64,000 nt of DNA from Symsagittifera roscoffensis (GCF_963678635.1 NC_087070.1:6174539-6238538), one strand, 5' to 3'. Positions 1-12,062 are shown, numbered from the stretch's first letter. The notes: a model not told the origin generated them from the letters alone. Made by a program: numbers and translations.

Positions 1-1017
1 AGATAAACCGGTTTAAAGTTTTTGATTTTTCGTCTTAATTCGAGCGAATAAAGCAAGCGATTGCAGGCTCACAACAGCTGAATTATGCCTAAATTAAGGC
101 CTTAAAGCTTAATTTTCAGCAAATAAAACTATCCCTTCGAGTTGTTTAGCTTCATTTTGGGAACATTTTGCTTCATTTTTTTGAGTTTTTCTAGTAATTT
201 TTTTACAAAATTTTTTTGTCCAATTTGCCTATGTTACTATGACTGTCTAATATGCCTAAATTTTATTAGTACGTCAGATCTTTTTTTCACACCAAGTAGA
301 AAAAACTACACTAATTTGAAGAAAAAAAAACATTATAAACCGTAGTTTCTTAAAGACTATGGTCGGAACATTCCGTGCTACTTGCACAAAATCAAATTTT
401 ACTTGCCCGGTAAGACGTCTATACTGAAAGACTGAAAACTTAGATTGCATGTTTCTTTTGCATATTTGTTCCGACCATTATAAATCGGGAGGAACTTTGT
501 ATCCGGGTGTTTTAGTTTTTTTTCTTTTTTTTTCCACGCAAAATCAGGTACCACAAATAATGATCGGACTGGGTAGATTGATAAATCGTATTAGTGTTTT
601 GAACCTTATTAAAAAATTCCCAAATTTTTTTTTCTAGTGTCGAGATAAACCGGTTTAAAGTTTTTGATTTTTCGTCTTAATTCGAGCGAATAAAGCAAGC
701 GATTGCAGGCTTACAACAGCTGAATTATGCCTAAATTAAGGCCTTAAAGCTTAATTTTCAGCAAATAAAACTATCCCTTCGAGTTGTTTAGCTTCATTTT
801 GGGAACATTTTGCTTCATTTTTTTGAGTTTTTCTAGTAATTTTTTTACAAAATTTTTTTGTCCAATTTGCCTATGTTACTATGACTGTCTAATATGCCTA
901 AATTTTATTAGTACGTCAGATCTTTTTTTCACACCAAGTAGAAAAAACTACACTAATTTGAAGAAAAAAAAACATTATAAACCGTAGTTTTTTAGAGACT
1001 ATGGTCGGAACATTCGG
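1..1017. repeat. Tandem repeat, 642-bp period (about 1.6 copies)
   Basis: The first ~375 bases recur almost unchanged from 643, giving a 642-bp period. Both copies carry the same 67-codon chance frame (142-345 and 784-987), so the duplication is recent. Parts of the unit belong to a family seen again near 30.5, 34.1 and 63.3 kb. Shared landmarks are CACGCAAAATCAGGTACCAC and GGTCGGAACATTC followed by CTACTTGCACAGTAACCGG. It lies just 3' of the last visible sodium-channel exon, probably within an intron of that gene. Confidence 0.85.
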
Positions 1018-1151
1018 TGCTACTTGCACAGTAACCGGTTATCCTTGTTTTAATTGGTTCTGGTCGACTAGGTACCTTGCACATCATAGGTACCTTTACC
1101 CTTTGGGGGGGGGGGGGGGCAGGTGGCAGGAAATAGGCTGGGCGGACTTAC
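1018..1151. other. Intron sequence with a long G run
   Basis: This stretch follows the exon 6 donor in the minus-strand channel gene. It holds a run of about 16 G on the plus strand near 1105 and no coding signal I can support. Confidence 0.4.
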
Positions 1152-1336
1152 GTAGTGCATGTGCCCTGTCGAGGGGACACATTGTGAGTACTACTGGTCC
1201 ACACTCCAGAGTGTATTTAGGGGGGAAGAAGTATTGGGTGAGGGTGATGCAGCCACATGTACTGTTCTCCATCTCAGTGTAGCACTCACTCACACACAGG
1301 AAGTGCGCATAGCCCCTCTCGTAGTACTTCAGTACA
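1152..1336 (-). CDS. DEG/ENaC exon 6: Cys-rich CGC segment
   Basis: 185 nt. The acceptor is GTTTCAG|T and the donor CACTAC|GTAAGT. It has FLCVSECYTEMENSTCGC, equivalent to the family C-L-x-x-C ... C-G-C signature, then further cysteines (LECG, MCPLD). One nucleotide (C) is left for the next exon, beyond the window or inside the repeat-filled first kilobase, where I could not find it. Confidence 0.9.
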
Positions 1337-4300
1337 CTGAAACAAATTTGCACCACTGGAGTTCGGGGTCACCCCCCTTTTAGTTCACAACATCCATTTT
1401 TGACCGCCAGCTTCAGCTTGGCGGTAATAAATACTAATTTCGAGGTACGAGCGCGCTCCAAAAAAACTGAAAAAGAAAACAGTTTTTTAATCGAAATGTT
1501 TGAAAAAGTGCCCAGAAACTGCTTTTGTCTTATTTTTTGAATTCGCGTGCGGCTCAGAAAGTTGTGGCAAAAAATGGTTTTATAATTGGTTATACTTTGG
1601 AAAAACATTTTGGCGACATTAAAAAAGTGCACAAATTTTATGGAAAAGTTGCGAGAAAATCCTAGATCAACCCCTTGTCAGTACATTCAAAAACTTAGTG
1701 CAGAGCAGTCAGGTGCACTTTTGCTGTGTTTCGCTTTTTTATTGTTTTTTTTTGACATCTGTCGTTCTCACTCCATCTTTCCCTCCTCGATGCAATTGCT
1801 CTTCCCACTCCTGTCGCTGAACTTGCGTGTGCCCATGCCAACCTTGTAGCTCCTCCGAGGCCCAATGTCGAACGAGTAGCTCTTGTCCCAGGTGGTGAGC
1901 ACTGTCTCTTTTGGGTCGTACAGGTAGATCTGGAAGTGCAGACCCCCTCCCACGTCCATCACTCCAACACCCTCGTCTGCCTCGAAGTCTAAATAAAAAA
2001 GACCACTCTGACTTAATAGGATCGAACAAAAAAGTGCAGTCGGTTCCCTCCGAATTAAATTAAGCGGTTTTACTTGTGACTGAAAAAAAAGACGGTTATT
2101 TTAATGCATACAAGTGTGCAATGAAAAATTTCAAAAACTAGAATTTATTGGCGCCTTCTTTCAAAATTAGTGATCATGGCATTTTAACCTAGTCAATCTA
2201 TTTTTAGCTTTTCTGCCCGTTCTTTTCTGAAGCATGCTAGCTGCTTTCTATATACTGAGTATCTGTACCTATGATTTAAAACACAACTGGGGAAGGGGGA
2301 GGTTCTTCAAATTAAAAGAGCCGGAAGTCTGTAACCTACCGAACACGAATTGGAGTCGTTCAGTGGTGAGTGTGACTTCTCTGTCGGGTGGGGAGAACTG
2401 GAGACAGACGGAGTTCTTGGTAGAGATGAGACCCCACAACTCACTCTTCAAACAGTCCCCACCCTTCCATCTGCAGATCTGCAGAGACACAGACTCAAAC
2501 TGCAGTTTGTAGGAGAAATTACAGGGGTGGAGGGGTGCATTTTTTATTGTATAATTGAACTGAGGAGAAGGGAGAGAGTTATAATTTCTACCATCTTCTA
2601 TCCACGAGTCTAGTTAAAAATGTCGTGTTTCAATGATCTTGAAAACCTGTGAGTATAGACTCAACTGAGTAATTCGAATATTAATGTTTTGCTTGAAACG
2701 TCCCAAGTTAGTAATACTCATTTGAATTATATATAAATCGGTATGTCTGGCCCAAAAATTACATTGATCACATTGATCTGTTTTATTTCTCAATGATGTC
2801 ATTCTAGGCAAACCGAATCAATTATCTTGCAGGTTATCTTGCAAAATTGCGCAGAAATTTTGAAAAAAATCTTTAAAATCCGATGCATATTTTAAAAACA
2901 TTTTGAATGATTCTATCAAGGTTTTGCAGTAAAAACAATTGCTACTGACTATAGGTTTTGCCCTCTAACTGGAGAAGGGAAGCGCAATGGAAGTTTAATG
3001 GATGAAAAAAAATCGATTTACTGACTGACCTTGACTAGTTCGGAGTAGGTGGCTGCAATACTTGTGAGGAGGGACTCGATGTCGAAGGATTTGGTGCCTT
3101 CATCAATGAACTCTGGGTCATTGAACTGGACCATCTGGCTCTCAAGAGTGGGACCGTACTCTACAAACATTTACATTACAATTTTGACCCGACCAGCCCT
3201 GTAGGGTTGGGACGAAACTTTAGCGGATAGAAAGAAGAGTGTGCGTTTTTTTAAGCAAAACCAGATATCTCAAAGAACGCTCGTATGTAACCGAGCGTAG
3301 TTTTTTGCTAAAAAATTTTCAGTCAAAATTTGAATTCTGGACAATTAAAAAAATCATTACATTGTCGAAAACAACTAGTCTGACTTTATGCTATTCGCAG
3401 ACACTTATTTATTCAAGAATAGGTCTTTATTTAGAGAAGCAGCCATTTATAATTTTTACAATTGCAATGTATAAATGGCCAACAATCCATTTCACAACAT
3501 CTCCAAACCTACCTAATAATTATTAAATTTTAAAAACACTATTAAACAATTAAGCATAAATTAAACAAAAACAGCCGGTTGCGATGCTAGTAGCACATAA
3601 AATTGTGTCGCCACAAACATTGAATAACAAAAACTCCAAAACGAATTAAAATTGAAACGAAATTGATGTTAACTTTCTTTGAAATACTTCAAACTTGATT
3701 TAAAAATAACCGTCACTTATGGATACGACCGAAATAAGAAAACCGATCCCTTGAACTTTTGATTTTGTTGTTTTTTGAGACAACAATTCGTATAAGGCGA
3801 CAATTTGAAACAGTAGATTATGCGAGAAACACTGATTAACAAGCAGTATTCTTCTCGTGCCGTATTTAAGCCAAGCGGGGCAAGCGTAGCTTTTTCATTG
3901 TAGCTTATTACGATTTTTCTCCTGTTTTTTATTGTGGTCCTACCTTTTTTTTCAAATGGAAATCAGATACGCCCAAAAAACATCCGTATTTGATGCTCTT
4001 TTAAACTCGGATTTTGTTTTCAGTGTCACGGTCATAAAGTTTAATGATACCTTTTTAAAGCTCTGACTCAGTTTCAACGATGCTAAAACCAGCAATATTT
4101 CGAGTTATACTTGTGCCTAATACTTGTGTTCGTAAAAGTTTAAAGACAGAATCCAGCAAGATACTTTTGTAAAACAAAAATACTGACGGATCCGTTCACA
4201 GTTTTTTGGAAACGATATTTTTTTATAGTTTTTTTCTAATTAAGTCTTAATTCTCGCGTGGTGTACTAAAAGATAAAAGATATTGAGTAATGACTTAGTA

Positions 4301-7300
4301 ACTGACCATAAAAATCAAGAAAATTGTTTCAACCAAATTTTTCTAATGGTTTTGCAAGATGTATTTGAATTGATTTATCGCAACTTGATCCCTAACAGGA
4401 AAATACTAAATTAGAAAAGATTTCAAACAATTATCATTCGGCCATAATTAACGTTTATTTCCGTGACAAAAAACAGTCTGAAATCAAAACATCATTTTCC
4501 TATTAGATGTTTAGATTTAAAAGAGCATCTGATTGCTGAGCACATAGCACAAAAATTTCCAGGAACGACAATCATCCTCTGGTTATTTTTGGTTTTTTAG
4601 AATAAGAAAACGAAAATTTAAAACGTGAATTGAACCCTTAATCTAGAGATCTCTAGCTGCGTGATTCCTATTATTTAATGTCGCTTCAAATCTGGTAAAT
4701 TTACAAGTTAGAAAATCAGCAAAGTTTTTGTGTTTATGATACTTTGAATTCCAAAATCAGATTGAAAAAGCAGACTTTTCTCTGAACTACTGATGAAAAA
4801 TAACTGAGTTTATCATTGATCCATTCATGTAGTTTTTAACGCCATTATTCCAAAGCTGTAATTTACTCTATCAACAAACAATGCTGAACAAAATATGAAT
4901 ATCGAGGTGCTGTCAACTTTGAATTACCGAATGAAGTTTGAGTATTCCAAAAAAAATCTACTATTTTTCTAGGAAAGTCAACACATCTAGGAGAAAAACA
5001 AATAACAAAAATAAGTTTAGTTCATACTTTCAAACTGGTTTCTATTCTGTTTTTTTTTTCAGTTCGCTCCAGACTTCAAACTTTGAATATTAATGGTTAA
5101 ATTCTCAAAAAAATTTATCCAATTGTAAGATCCAGCTATCGACTACCTTCAAGTACCAGAAATGTTCAGGGTACAGCAGCTGCCGAATTAAGCAACACAT
5201 TGTTTATTCATGTTCGTTCCTCAATGAGGCTGCTAGATTTTATTGCAGCAAAAAATTACTACACTGCAAGCCATATTTTCCGGCAATTTTTTTCCTGAAA
5301 ACACGGGATGATTTAGTATATCTTGTTGTTTTTACATCTATTTTTTTTTAGTATAAAACTTTAAAATCTTCGTTTTCCATCATTTAATTTGTCTCTTATG
5401 ATTTTAAGCAATTCGGATACATCAGAAGCCACTTAAAAGAAAACTATTCTTAAAGGAGAAAATCCGATTGTTTTTTTTTCTTTTGCACAGCAGTGTTCAA
5501 TTTCGAATTTATACAGTGCTGGCTCAAATTATCCAGACAAAACAAATAAAGATAAAATTAGAAGCGCGTTTCTCTCAATTTGTGTCATTTTTAAACAAAA
5601 AGGGATGGTGATAAAAATTGCTGATAATTTAAGCAGAAGTAGTATGATTATTTTTAGTTTGCAAAATTGAGGTCCGAAAATTAACCCCTAAGATGTGTCA
5701 GTTTAGGTTGTTTTTAGTCAAATAAGGAAAATACAAAAAGTAGAGGTTGGAAAAAATTGAGCCCGTTGTGGCAAAGCGAACCTCCTATATCGACCAGTAA
5801 AAGAAGGGAGTAATCTGCAACATGTATATAATGTTTTAAAAAGAAAAACTGTTTTTCTGTTTTACGAAAAGGACAATTGTTTGACTATCGAACTAAAATA
5901 ACTTTGTAAACAAAATTTGGAAGATTATGTCCCCTCCTGAACTTTATTGGTACCTTTGAAAATAGCTCACTTTGATGTTATTGGCTCGGCAAAAAACCCG
6001 GTATTTCTGAAATTGTTTTTGTTTGACTAAAAGACAAGGTTACATCATTTTAATTCTGCAACAAACTTGAGCAAGGCTTATGTTCCTCAATTTTTGTCTC
6101 AATTCAATCAATTTTGAGAAAAAGCGTTTTAAGTTTCACCTTTTTGTTCCGACTTTCGATACAAAAGTAACGGAATGTTTGTGCTCGGGATGGGTTTTTT
6201 TTCTTCAGACAAATTTCGACTTTTTAACTAGCCATTTTTGACGGAATTTTTTTTATATCATTCAAAGGTGTTGTTGTCCTGAGCTTAAATTTGAAAAATT
6301 ATTTCACCTGTGATCATTTTTCGTAAATTGATGGGGGGTTTAAAGATTGCCATTTTGGCCAATTTGGGACAATTAACGCGCGATATATTTCGTGCTATTA
6401 ACGCGTAAGCGGAGAGTTAATCCGTCTCAGAAATCGTTCCAAATTGGTTGAAAGAAGCTTCTTTGTCTTAATTGATTTGTTACTAGAAGCAAAATTTTTT
6501 GTTTTTTACTTTATATGGCGTGTGGGGGGATGATTTTCGTAGAAAAAATTTCAAATTTTAAAAAATAAAATTGTTCATTTTGTTTTATTTCATTTAATGT
6601 TTTTATGTTGTTTATGTTATTACTGCTCCATAAATCTTAAAAGCAGTCGGAAAATTTAGGGCTTCGCCCTGATACGAGCAGTCTTGTTTGTTTTGTTCTT
6701 ATAATATAAATCATTATTTTATTATAGACTTATCTTTCGAAATCTTCAATGAAGCTCGATTTTATTATAGTAGGTGTGATAACTTATTAATTGTTCTTAC
6801 TCACTTGAAGCGGTGCGCATCCACGAATCTGCTTGGTTGTAGAACTGCCTGTATTTTTCATCCAAGATAGGAAACTTATCAACAACCAGTCTAGGATCTT
6901 CTTGCAAGTCCAACCTCACAGATCGAAACAGATCGTTCAGTGCTAGTTGCATGTTGAATATGACAAGTTCTCCCATGTTGCCGATATTTAACATGCTGGT
7001 TAGAATCTTGTCTTTTTCCTGATTCATGTCACAAATCACCACATTCGGAAATCGAGCGGATTTGACCTTCAGACAACACAACCAAAACGGAAATAATTTT
7101 TGCAACACAGCCAAAACGGAAATGTTTTTTGCTTGTAGTCATCAGAAGAACGAAACCAAAAACACATTTAGACCTGAAAATGGGGCCTAACCGCTGTTTT
7201 CCTTATCGAATTGAACAGCTCGTGTCTTAGTCCACTCAATCGTGGATAAACTGTCTTAAAATATAGGTTTTTTCTGAGAGACAAAATATTTAAAAAAAAC

Positions 7301-7823
7301 AAAAAAAAAAAATTTAAAAAAAAAAATAGAAATTAATGGGTCGCAGATAATTGTACAAAAAAGCAATTTCTGGTTAGCTGAAAGCTTTTTAGCAAATCAA
7401 GTATAAAGACTTAAAAGTCTTCTCCAAAAATTTGACGTATTTATTGGAAAATTATATGCTTTGAACAAAATCAGGTTCACCTGGAAGCTCTCGTCAAAAA
7501 GCTTTTAATTTTGCTTGAAATACAATTCTGAATGCCTTTTTTTCCGATAATTACATTGGATTAAAATTTTTGTTTGTTTTTTCTAGTCAAAAATAATTGT
7601 TTTTAATTTTGCCTACCTGTTCAAAATTCACCTCAACGGTTGTTGGTTGTTTGAAAATGATATCATAAAAGAGTTTAGCTTGTAGGTAGATAAAGACCAC
7701 CACAAACGCCGTGAACAAACGACCCCACAAAACTCTACAGTAATAAGACCTCGAGCCCGATTGAATAAAGTTACGTATTCCGTGAATCGATGATTTTTCA
7801 GACCAATTTATAAGCCTTTCCAT
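1152..7823 (-). CDS. DEG/ENaC (amiloride-sensitive type) sodium channel subunit, six exons, 3' end outside the window
   Basis: A trimeric cation channel subunit of the plasma membrane. Six exons join in phase at GT-AG sites: 7823-7617, 7066-6805, 3160-3030, 2499-2340, 1988-1772 and 1336-1152. They give about 387 residues. Family landmarks occur in order: the gating His-Gly (H14, G15); a first membrane segment at about 32-58; FPNVVICDMN at 75-84, the equivalent of the family FPAVTICN; CRWKGGDC and a following CLQF; GLHFQIYL and IGPRRSYKVGMGTRK; and FLCVSEC with STCGC, the Cys-rich palm/thumb signature. The second membrane segment and pore are missing because the gene runs off the left edge. 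Exons are much GC-richer than the introns. No lesion is seen in the visible part, unlike the duplicate at 25.7-26.6 kb. The ligand and subfamily cannot be told from sequence alone. Confidence 0.93.
1772..1988 (-). CDS. DEG/ENaC exon 5: beta-ball/palm strands
   Basis: 217 nt. The acceptor is TTTAG|AC and the donor ATGGA|GTGAGA. It holds GLHFQIYLYD, then DIGPRRSYKVGMGTRK and a Cys near the end (KSNC), matching the family segment where a Gly-Leu strand is followed by G-x-x-x-x-I-x-V/M. Confidence 0.9.
2340..2499 (-). CDS. DEG/ENaC exon 4: CxxxxxxC and CLQF motifs
   Basis: 160 nt. The acceptor is CTGCAG|TTT and the donor TTCG|GTAGGT. It holds ICRWKGGDC and SVCLQFSPP, which correspond to the family's paired cysteines and the G-x-CYTFN segment. 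Confidence 0.88.
3030..3160 (-). CDS. DEG/ENaC exon 3: extracellular finger/knuckle region
   Basis: 131 nt (2 + 43 codons). The acceptor is TTTGTAG|AG and the donor GTCAAG|GTCAGT. The peptide runs from YGPTLESQMV to YSELVK. It has no diagnostic motif of its own and is assigned by phase, orientation and position. Confidence 0.8.
3161..6804 (-). other. Large intron 2 of the DEG/ENaC gene (3.6 kb)
   Basis: AT-rich sequence without any frame I can support. From about 4.9 kb onward it is the left part of the old tandem duplication and matches 8.99-10.34 kb. The site near 6,756-6,775 is the unoccupied counterpart of the insertion site of the 15.4-kb element. Confidence 0.75.
6805..7066 (-). CDS. 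DEG/ENaC exon 2: post-TM1 extracellular start
   Basis: 262 nt. The acceptor is CTGAAG|GTC and the donor TCAA|GTGAGTAAG. It starts VKSARFPNVVICDMN, the strongest family match in the gene. One nucleotide (A) is left over and is completed by exon 3 to a Lys codon, so the phase agrees across a 3.6-kb intron. Confidence 0.9.
7617..7823 (-). CDS. DEG/ENaC exon 1: N-terminus and first membrane segment
   Basis: 207 nt, 69 codons from ATG at 7823. It carries SSIHGIRNF, with the conserved His-Gly gating motif, and a long hydrophobic stretch ending near LFYDII. The donor reads CAG|GTAGGC and the intron is 550 bp, phase 0. Confidence 0.9.
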
Positions 7824-8985
7824 CGCTCAAATTGGTGTTAGATATTTTTTGGAGTTTTTAAGGAATTATTTGCGGATGAAGAAAGAATTCAACATTCTAT
7901 AAAAATTCAATTAAACTCAAAAGCACTAGCAGACATAAAATAACTTTTTTAAATTCTCAAAAAACCAATTTGAACATAGAAACAACAACACTTTAATTGT
8001 TTATAGCTGTCAAAAAGCTGAAAATCAAAAAATAGTAATTAAAATAGGTTTCGATCAGCCCGTTTTTTGGCTGCCAGGAACCAAAGAGTACCTGGTATTA
8101 GATTGCAATTTAAAAATGTTAGAAATTTATGACAGAATTGAATTTTTTATTTTAGTTTTTTAGTAAATCAGCTGCGACTTTAATAAATAAATAAGTTTTT
8201 GATGCCAGATTATGCTAATTTTCCAAAAGGAAGTGTCGCGTTTAATAATTCATTTAAAAAGAATATGTCTTTATAAACAATCTAGATGTAATTTTTCACA
8301 AATTCTACAGAAAAAACAATTCAATCAATTAAAATAGATTTACATTTTAATGAGTTGCATCGTTATCTTGTGCGGCAGATATATGATGCCTAGACTTTTC
8401 CGGTAAAAAAAATGTATCATTTTTTTTATTCTTGATGATATTTTGGTTCTGATCTGTCATGTTTTTTTTGCAGAAAATTCAGCAAAAGTTTGTCATAGAA
8501 CAGTCAATTTGGTAAACAACCGCACTCAAAATTCATGGATAAGAATCACTTATATTGGATTTTCATAGTCAATCTTTACAAAATTTTTTTAAAATGACTA
8601 GAATTGATCAAAGGTTGATGAAAATGACAAAATATTTGACTTCATGATCGAAGTGTGCAACCTTAATGGAATACAACGACAAAGTTTGACAACATTTTTT
8701 TAAAATTTTAAATGGTTTTTATCCATGAAATTGTTTTTCGTTTTTGGAAAGAACGTTTCTTAATTTCGATTGCCGTTTGAAGTTTTTTTTTCAAGTAAGT
8801 TGCTCTAAATTAGTTTCCAATTTTCCAATTTGTTTGAGGGCAGTAGCGAATTTGAAGGAAACAGCTTGATCGAGCAACACGCAACTCAAGGTAAATCTTT
8901 GATGACCTCAATTTTGGGTGGTCAACCACCACATAGTTCCAAACATAACTGAAAATGTAATTAGAGAATTTTGACTGCCAAAAAC
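7824..8985. other. Upstream region of the DEG/ENaC gene, no gene seen
   Basis: AT-rich sequence 5' of the channel start codon, partly matching 26.6-27.4 kb. I see no convincing reading frame. A 102-codon minus frame at 8810-9118 has neither motif nor codon character. Confidence 0.5.
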
Positions 8986-10337
8986 TTTGATGAGAAACAT
9001 CGTTTTTAACGTAGTCAAAACATCTAGGAGAAAAAAAATACGCCAAACTGACGCAAGTGTACATCTGTTTTTGTTTCGTGCTTGTTCTTTTTACTCCAGG
9101 CGTCAAATTCAATTTCATTTCTTGCGCTAATTTATGGTTGAAACCTCAATGAAAATCATTCATTTATAAGATCCGCCTAACGACTACTTACCAGTTACAA
9201 AAATGTTCAGGCTTTAACAGCTGCTGAATTCAGCGATAAAATCCTGCTCGCAATGCATCTTCACCCCTTGATGAGGCTGCTTGATTTTTACCAACAAAAA
9301 ATAAATTACTGCAGTTTCTATATTTATTTAGTTAGAAACGTTTTCCAAAAAATACTGTATTTTGTAGGTTTAAACTTAAACTTTTTCCAGATAAAACTCT
9401 TGAATGTTCGTATTCCATCGTTTAATTTGCTTATGATGGTATTCATTCCAAGCAAAGTCATTTAAAAACCTAGCTTAAATAGTTTTCACTAAAATTTTTA
9501 AAAACGTTTTTTTAAGTAAAATTCGGGTATATTCAAAAGAGTGGTCCCTCTTTCAATATCAGGAGCCATTTAAGATCGAACTGTTTTTAAAAGATGATAT
9601 TCAGTTGTTTGTTTCTGGCAGGGCAGTGTTTGATTTTGGTTTTATACAATGTTGGCTTAAATTATCCAGACAAAACAAAAAAAAAGATAAAAGTTGCCGT
9701 CCAGGTATGTCAAATTGAGTTATTTCTAGACTCAAAAGAATGTTGTTGAGTTTTCAAAATAGTTTTAGCAGAAATAGTAAGATAGCTTTCATTTTTGAAA
9801 AATTGGGTCTAAAAAATAATCCCTAAATTGTGTAATTTTTAACTCCTTTCAGTCAAACAATGAGAGTACAAAATGTTGAAACGTTGAGCTCAATGTGACA
9901 AAGCGAGTTTTCTATACAGACCAATTACGTTATGAAGGAAATAATCTGCAAAGCGATTTAAAACATTTTTATATGAAGAACTGTTTTTCTAGTTACCAAA
10001 AAGGACGTTTGCTTGGACTATTGAACTAAAGGTAACTTTGTATACAAAATTGAGAAGATTATACCCTTTTTGAACTTTATTGGTACCTATACAAATAGTT
10101 CATTTTGATATTTTTGGCTCAGAAACTGACTGTGTATTTTTTTCGCCGGTTAAAAGACAAGATTACACTATTTCATTTCTGCAAAAGTTGTCAGCATTTT
10201 TTTTTCGTCAACTTTTGTCTAAATTCAACTAAGTCTGAAAAAACGCGTTTCAAGTTTCCATTTTAACTTGTTTTGTCCAAATAGAATAAATCAGCACTAT
10301 TGGCTCTTTAGCAATTTTCGATGGAGCTCAATTTTAA
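8986..10337. repeat. Tandem duplication copy B, left part (before the inserted element)
   Basis: Matches about 4.97-6.76 kb of copy A (for example TGATGAGGCTGCTTGATTTT at 9.27 kb against the similar run at 5.23 kb). It corresponds to intron 2 of the channel gene. It ends at the target-site duplication of the 15.4-kb element and resumes at 25,710. Confidence 0.8.
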
Positions 10338-10343
10338 TATATT
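10338..10343 (+). repeat. 6-bp target-site duplication (left), TATATT
   Basis: TATATT directly precedes the first base of the element and is repeated exactly at 25710-25715. Six base pairs is the target-site size of Maverick/Polinton elements. Confidence 0.85.
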
Positions 10344-10366
10344 AGTAGTATATGTGTGAGCAAGAG

Positions 10367-10700
10367 TGGGGGGGGGCGGGGGTGGGTGGTGACGGCCATG
10401 TATTAAGATTAGAGTATCCGGTCACCAACCTAAGTATTAAGATAGAGGATACATTTCCTATGTATTAAGATAGGGAATAGGTTTCCCATGTATTAAGATA
10501 CGAGGTTTCAGATGGTAAGTTTTTTTCGGCGCCCGATTTTCTCATGTATAGATTTCCTTATGTATAAGTAATTAATAAGGTAATTGTAGGGAATACGATT
10601 CCCAATATATTATCACGATGGTAGGTTTTCTATGTATTAAGATGGTAAGGTTTCAGATGGTAAGATGGTGAAGTTTCAGATGGTAAGATGGTAAGTTTCA
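10367..10700 (+). promoter_or_regulatory. Subterminal G tract and iterated TATTAAGAT repeats (left tip)
   Basis: About 25 bases inside the tip comes a G-rich run (G8-C-G5-T-G3-T-G2), which could form a G-quadruplex. At least five copies of TGTATTAAGAT or close variants follow between about 10.40 and 10.64 kb, then several copies of CAGATGGTAAG. The same set lies mirror-wise at the right tip. Iterated subterminal sites are typical binding sites for transposase or replication proteins; that role is inference. Confidence 0.6.
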
Positions 10701-11261
10701 AAAAAGTTTTGGCAACCGAGTTTTTTGAGCTCGATTTTGCCGATACTTGCGTTTCTTAGCTAGCTTCTACGGTTTAGATGTTTTGGTTATTGATTTATAG
10801 GTTTAATTCAACGAGAGAGCTATGTAAAAGCTATATTGAAACCTAACGAAACTTCGAGAAAAAAATCATGTTTTTTGAAAAAAAAATTGGTTCTTGTGTG
10901 GAAATGTCTAGTTTTTTAGCAAAAATGTTGGCTCGGATTATCTAATTGTTAATTAATACTGGTTAATTACTTGTAGGTTGTGAAATTAAGGTTATGTTTT
11001 CAGTTTTTTTGTACATGATAAGTTTTATTGGATAATCTTACTCTCTATCTACCTGAATTTATGCCAAAACCTACTGAAACTTCGAAAAAAGTCAAATCTT
11101 AGGAAAAAATTGCAAAAAATTCAAGTTTTTGGGAAAAAACACAAAAATTTCAAAATTTTCGGAAAAAAATGACAAAATTTCAAAGTTTTTGGAAAAAACT
11201 GCAAAAATCTCAAGATTTTGGCTAGTTTTTTGTTGCTTTTGATCTAATTGAACAAAAAGTA

Positions 11262-12055
11262 AATACGTTTAGAGTTTAAATTTAAGCTCAAATTGTATTT
11301 CAATTGGCATCATGTTGAGACACTGATACAAAACTTTGAATAGAAATATGGATTTTTCCGTTTTTTTCACACAAAAAATGAAATACGATAAATTTAAGCG
11401 TTATTTGAGTAGCAAAGCGGGTTATTTATTGCTCTCAACATTAACAAGAAAGCTCATAAAAGCTGAATCGAAATTGAAATTGGCGGAAGATAGTAAAAAT
11501 AACCGTAGTTTTCAAGAAAGTAAAATAAAAACTATTCAAATTTGTCAAAAATTTTCAATTTTCAACATTTTAAATGGATAATTAACTAATTTTTTGTCCA
11601 ATTCAGGGAGAATTGAAATAGGACTCTCAATACAAATGAACATTAAGAGCAATATTTCATAAAATTTCTAGATTTTTGCTCAATTATTAACTCAAATTTG
11701 TACAAAAATTACAAATTCAGAGAAGTTATTCACCTTAATAGTACAAAATTTCAGATCACTGATGAAAAATGAACAGTTAATTACTAAAATTGACTAAACA
11801 CGAGATAAATTTTTCTTAAAAATTTAATCGATATTGGCTCAAAAGCAACAAAATCTTCTTCATAACTGATGAATATCTCGCTGTTGCTTCTGCAACATAA
11901 TTTCCACAATTTTCCGTAGAAATGTTCTGTTCTTAAAGGTTATTCTTATTTTCTGCTTAATACATGGTTCCACTATTGAACACACTTTGCAAGAAAATTT
12001 AGTCAGAACTGGAGAATTTAGGGGAAAAATAGTATCAATCAAACGAACAATTTGC
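11262..12055. other. Left-arm-specific segment (about 0.8 kb)
   Basis: The right arm passes directly from the AGAGATGAAATTAG landmark (24.68 kb) to TTCAATTAGATCAGAAGC (24.71 kb), whereas the left arm has about 0.8 kb between the same landmarks. It contains an 81-codon plus frame (11336-11581, Lys-rich, no motif) of doubtful reality. It is either an insertion on the left or a deletion on the right. Confidence 0.65.
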
Positions 12056-12062
12056 TAGCAGA

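Larger units (their letters stand above)
4900..8700. repeat. Tandem duplication, copy A (5' half of the DEG/ENaC gene)
   Basis: Sequence from about 4.97 kb (ACACATCTAGGAGAAAAA) through exons 2 and 1 to about 8.6 kb is repeated in the same order at about 9.0-10.34 kb plus 25.71-27.39 kb. Identity is moderate with many small indels, so the duplication is old. Boundaries are approximate. Copy A holds the intact exons. Confidence 0.8.

Noticed and set aside
142-987. Identical 67-codon frames at 142-345 and 784-987
   Set aside because: Identity is due to the recent 642-bp tandem duplication; the peptide is low-complexity Phe/Cys from T-rich DNA.
1001-1383. Plus-strand frames of 93 and 74 codons over 1001-1383
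   Set aside because: They are antisense shadows of DEG/ENaC exon 6, whose minus-strand motifs and splice sites are convincing.
8810-9118. 102-codon minus-strand frame
   Set aside because: No motif, no splice or promoter context, AT-driven composition; it spans the edge of an old duplication and is not kept in copy A.
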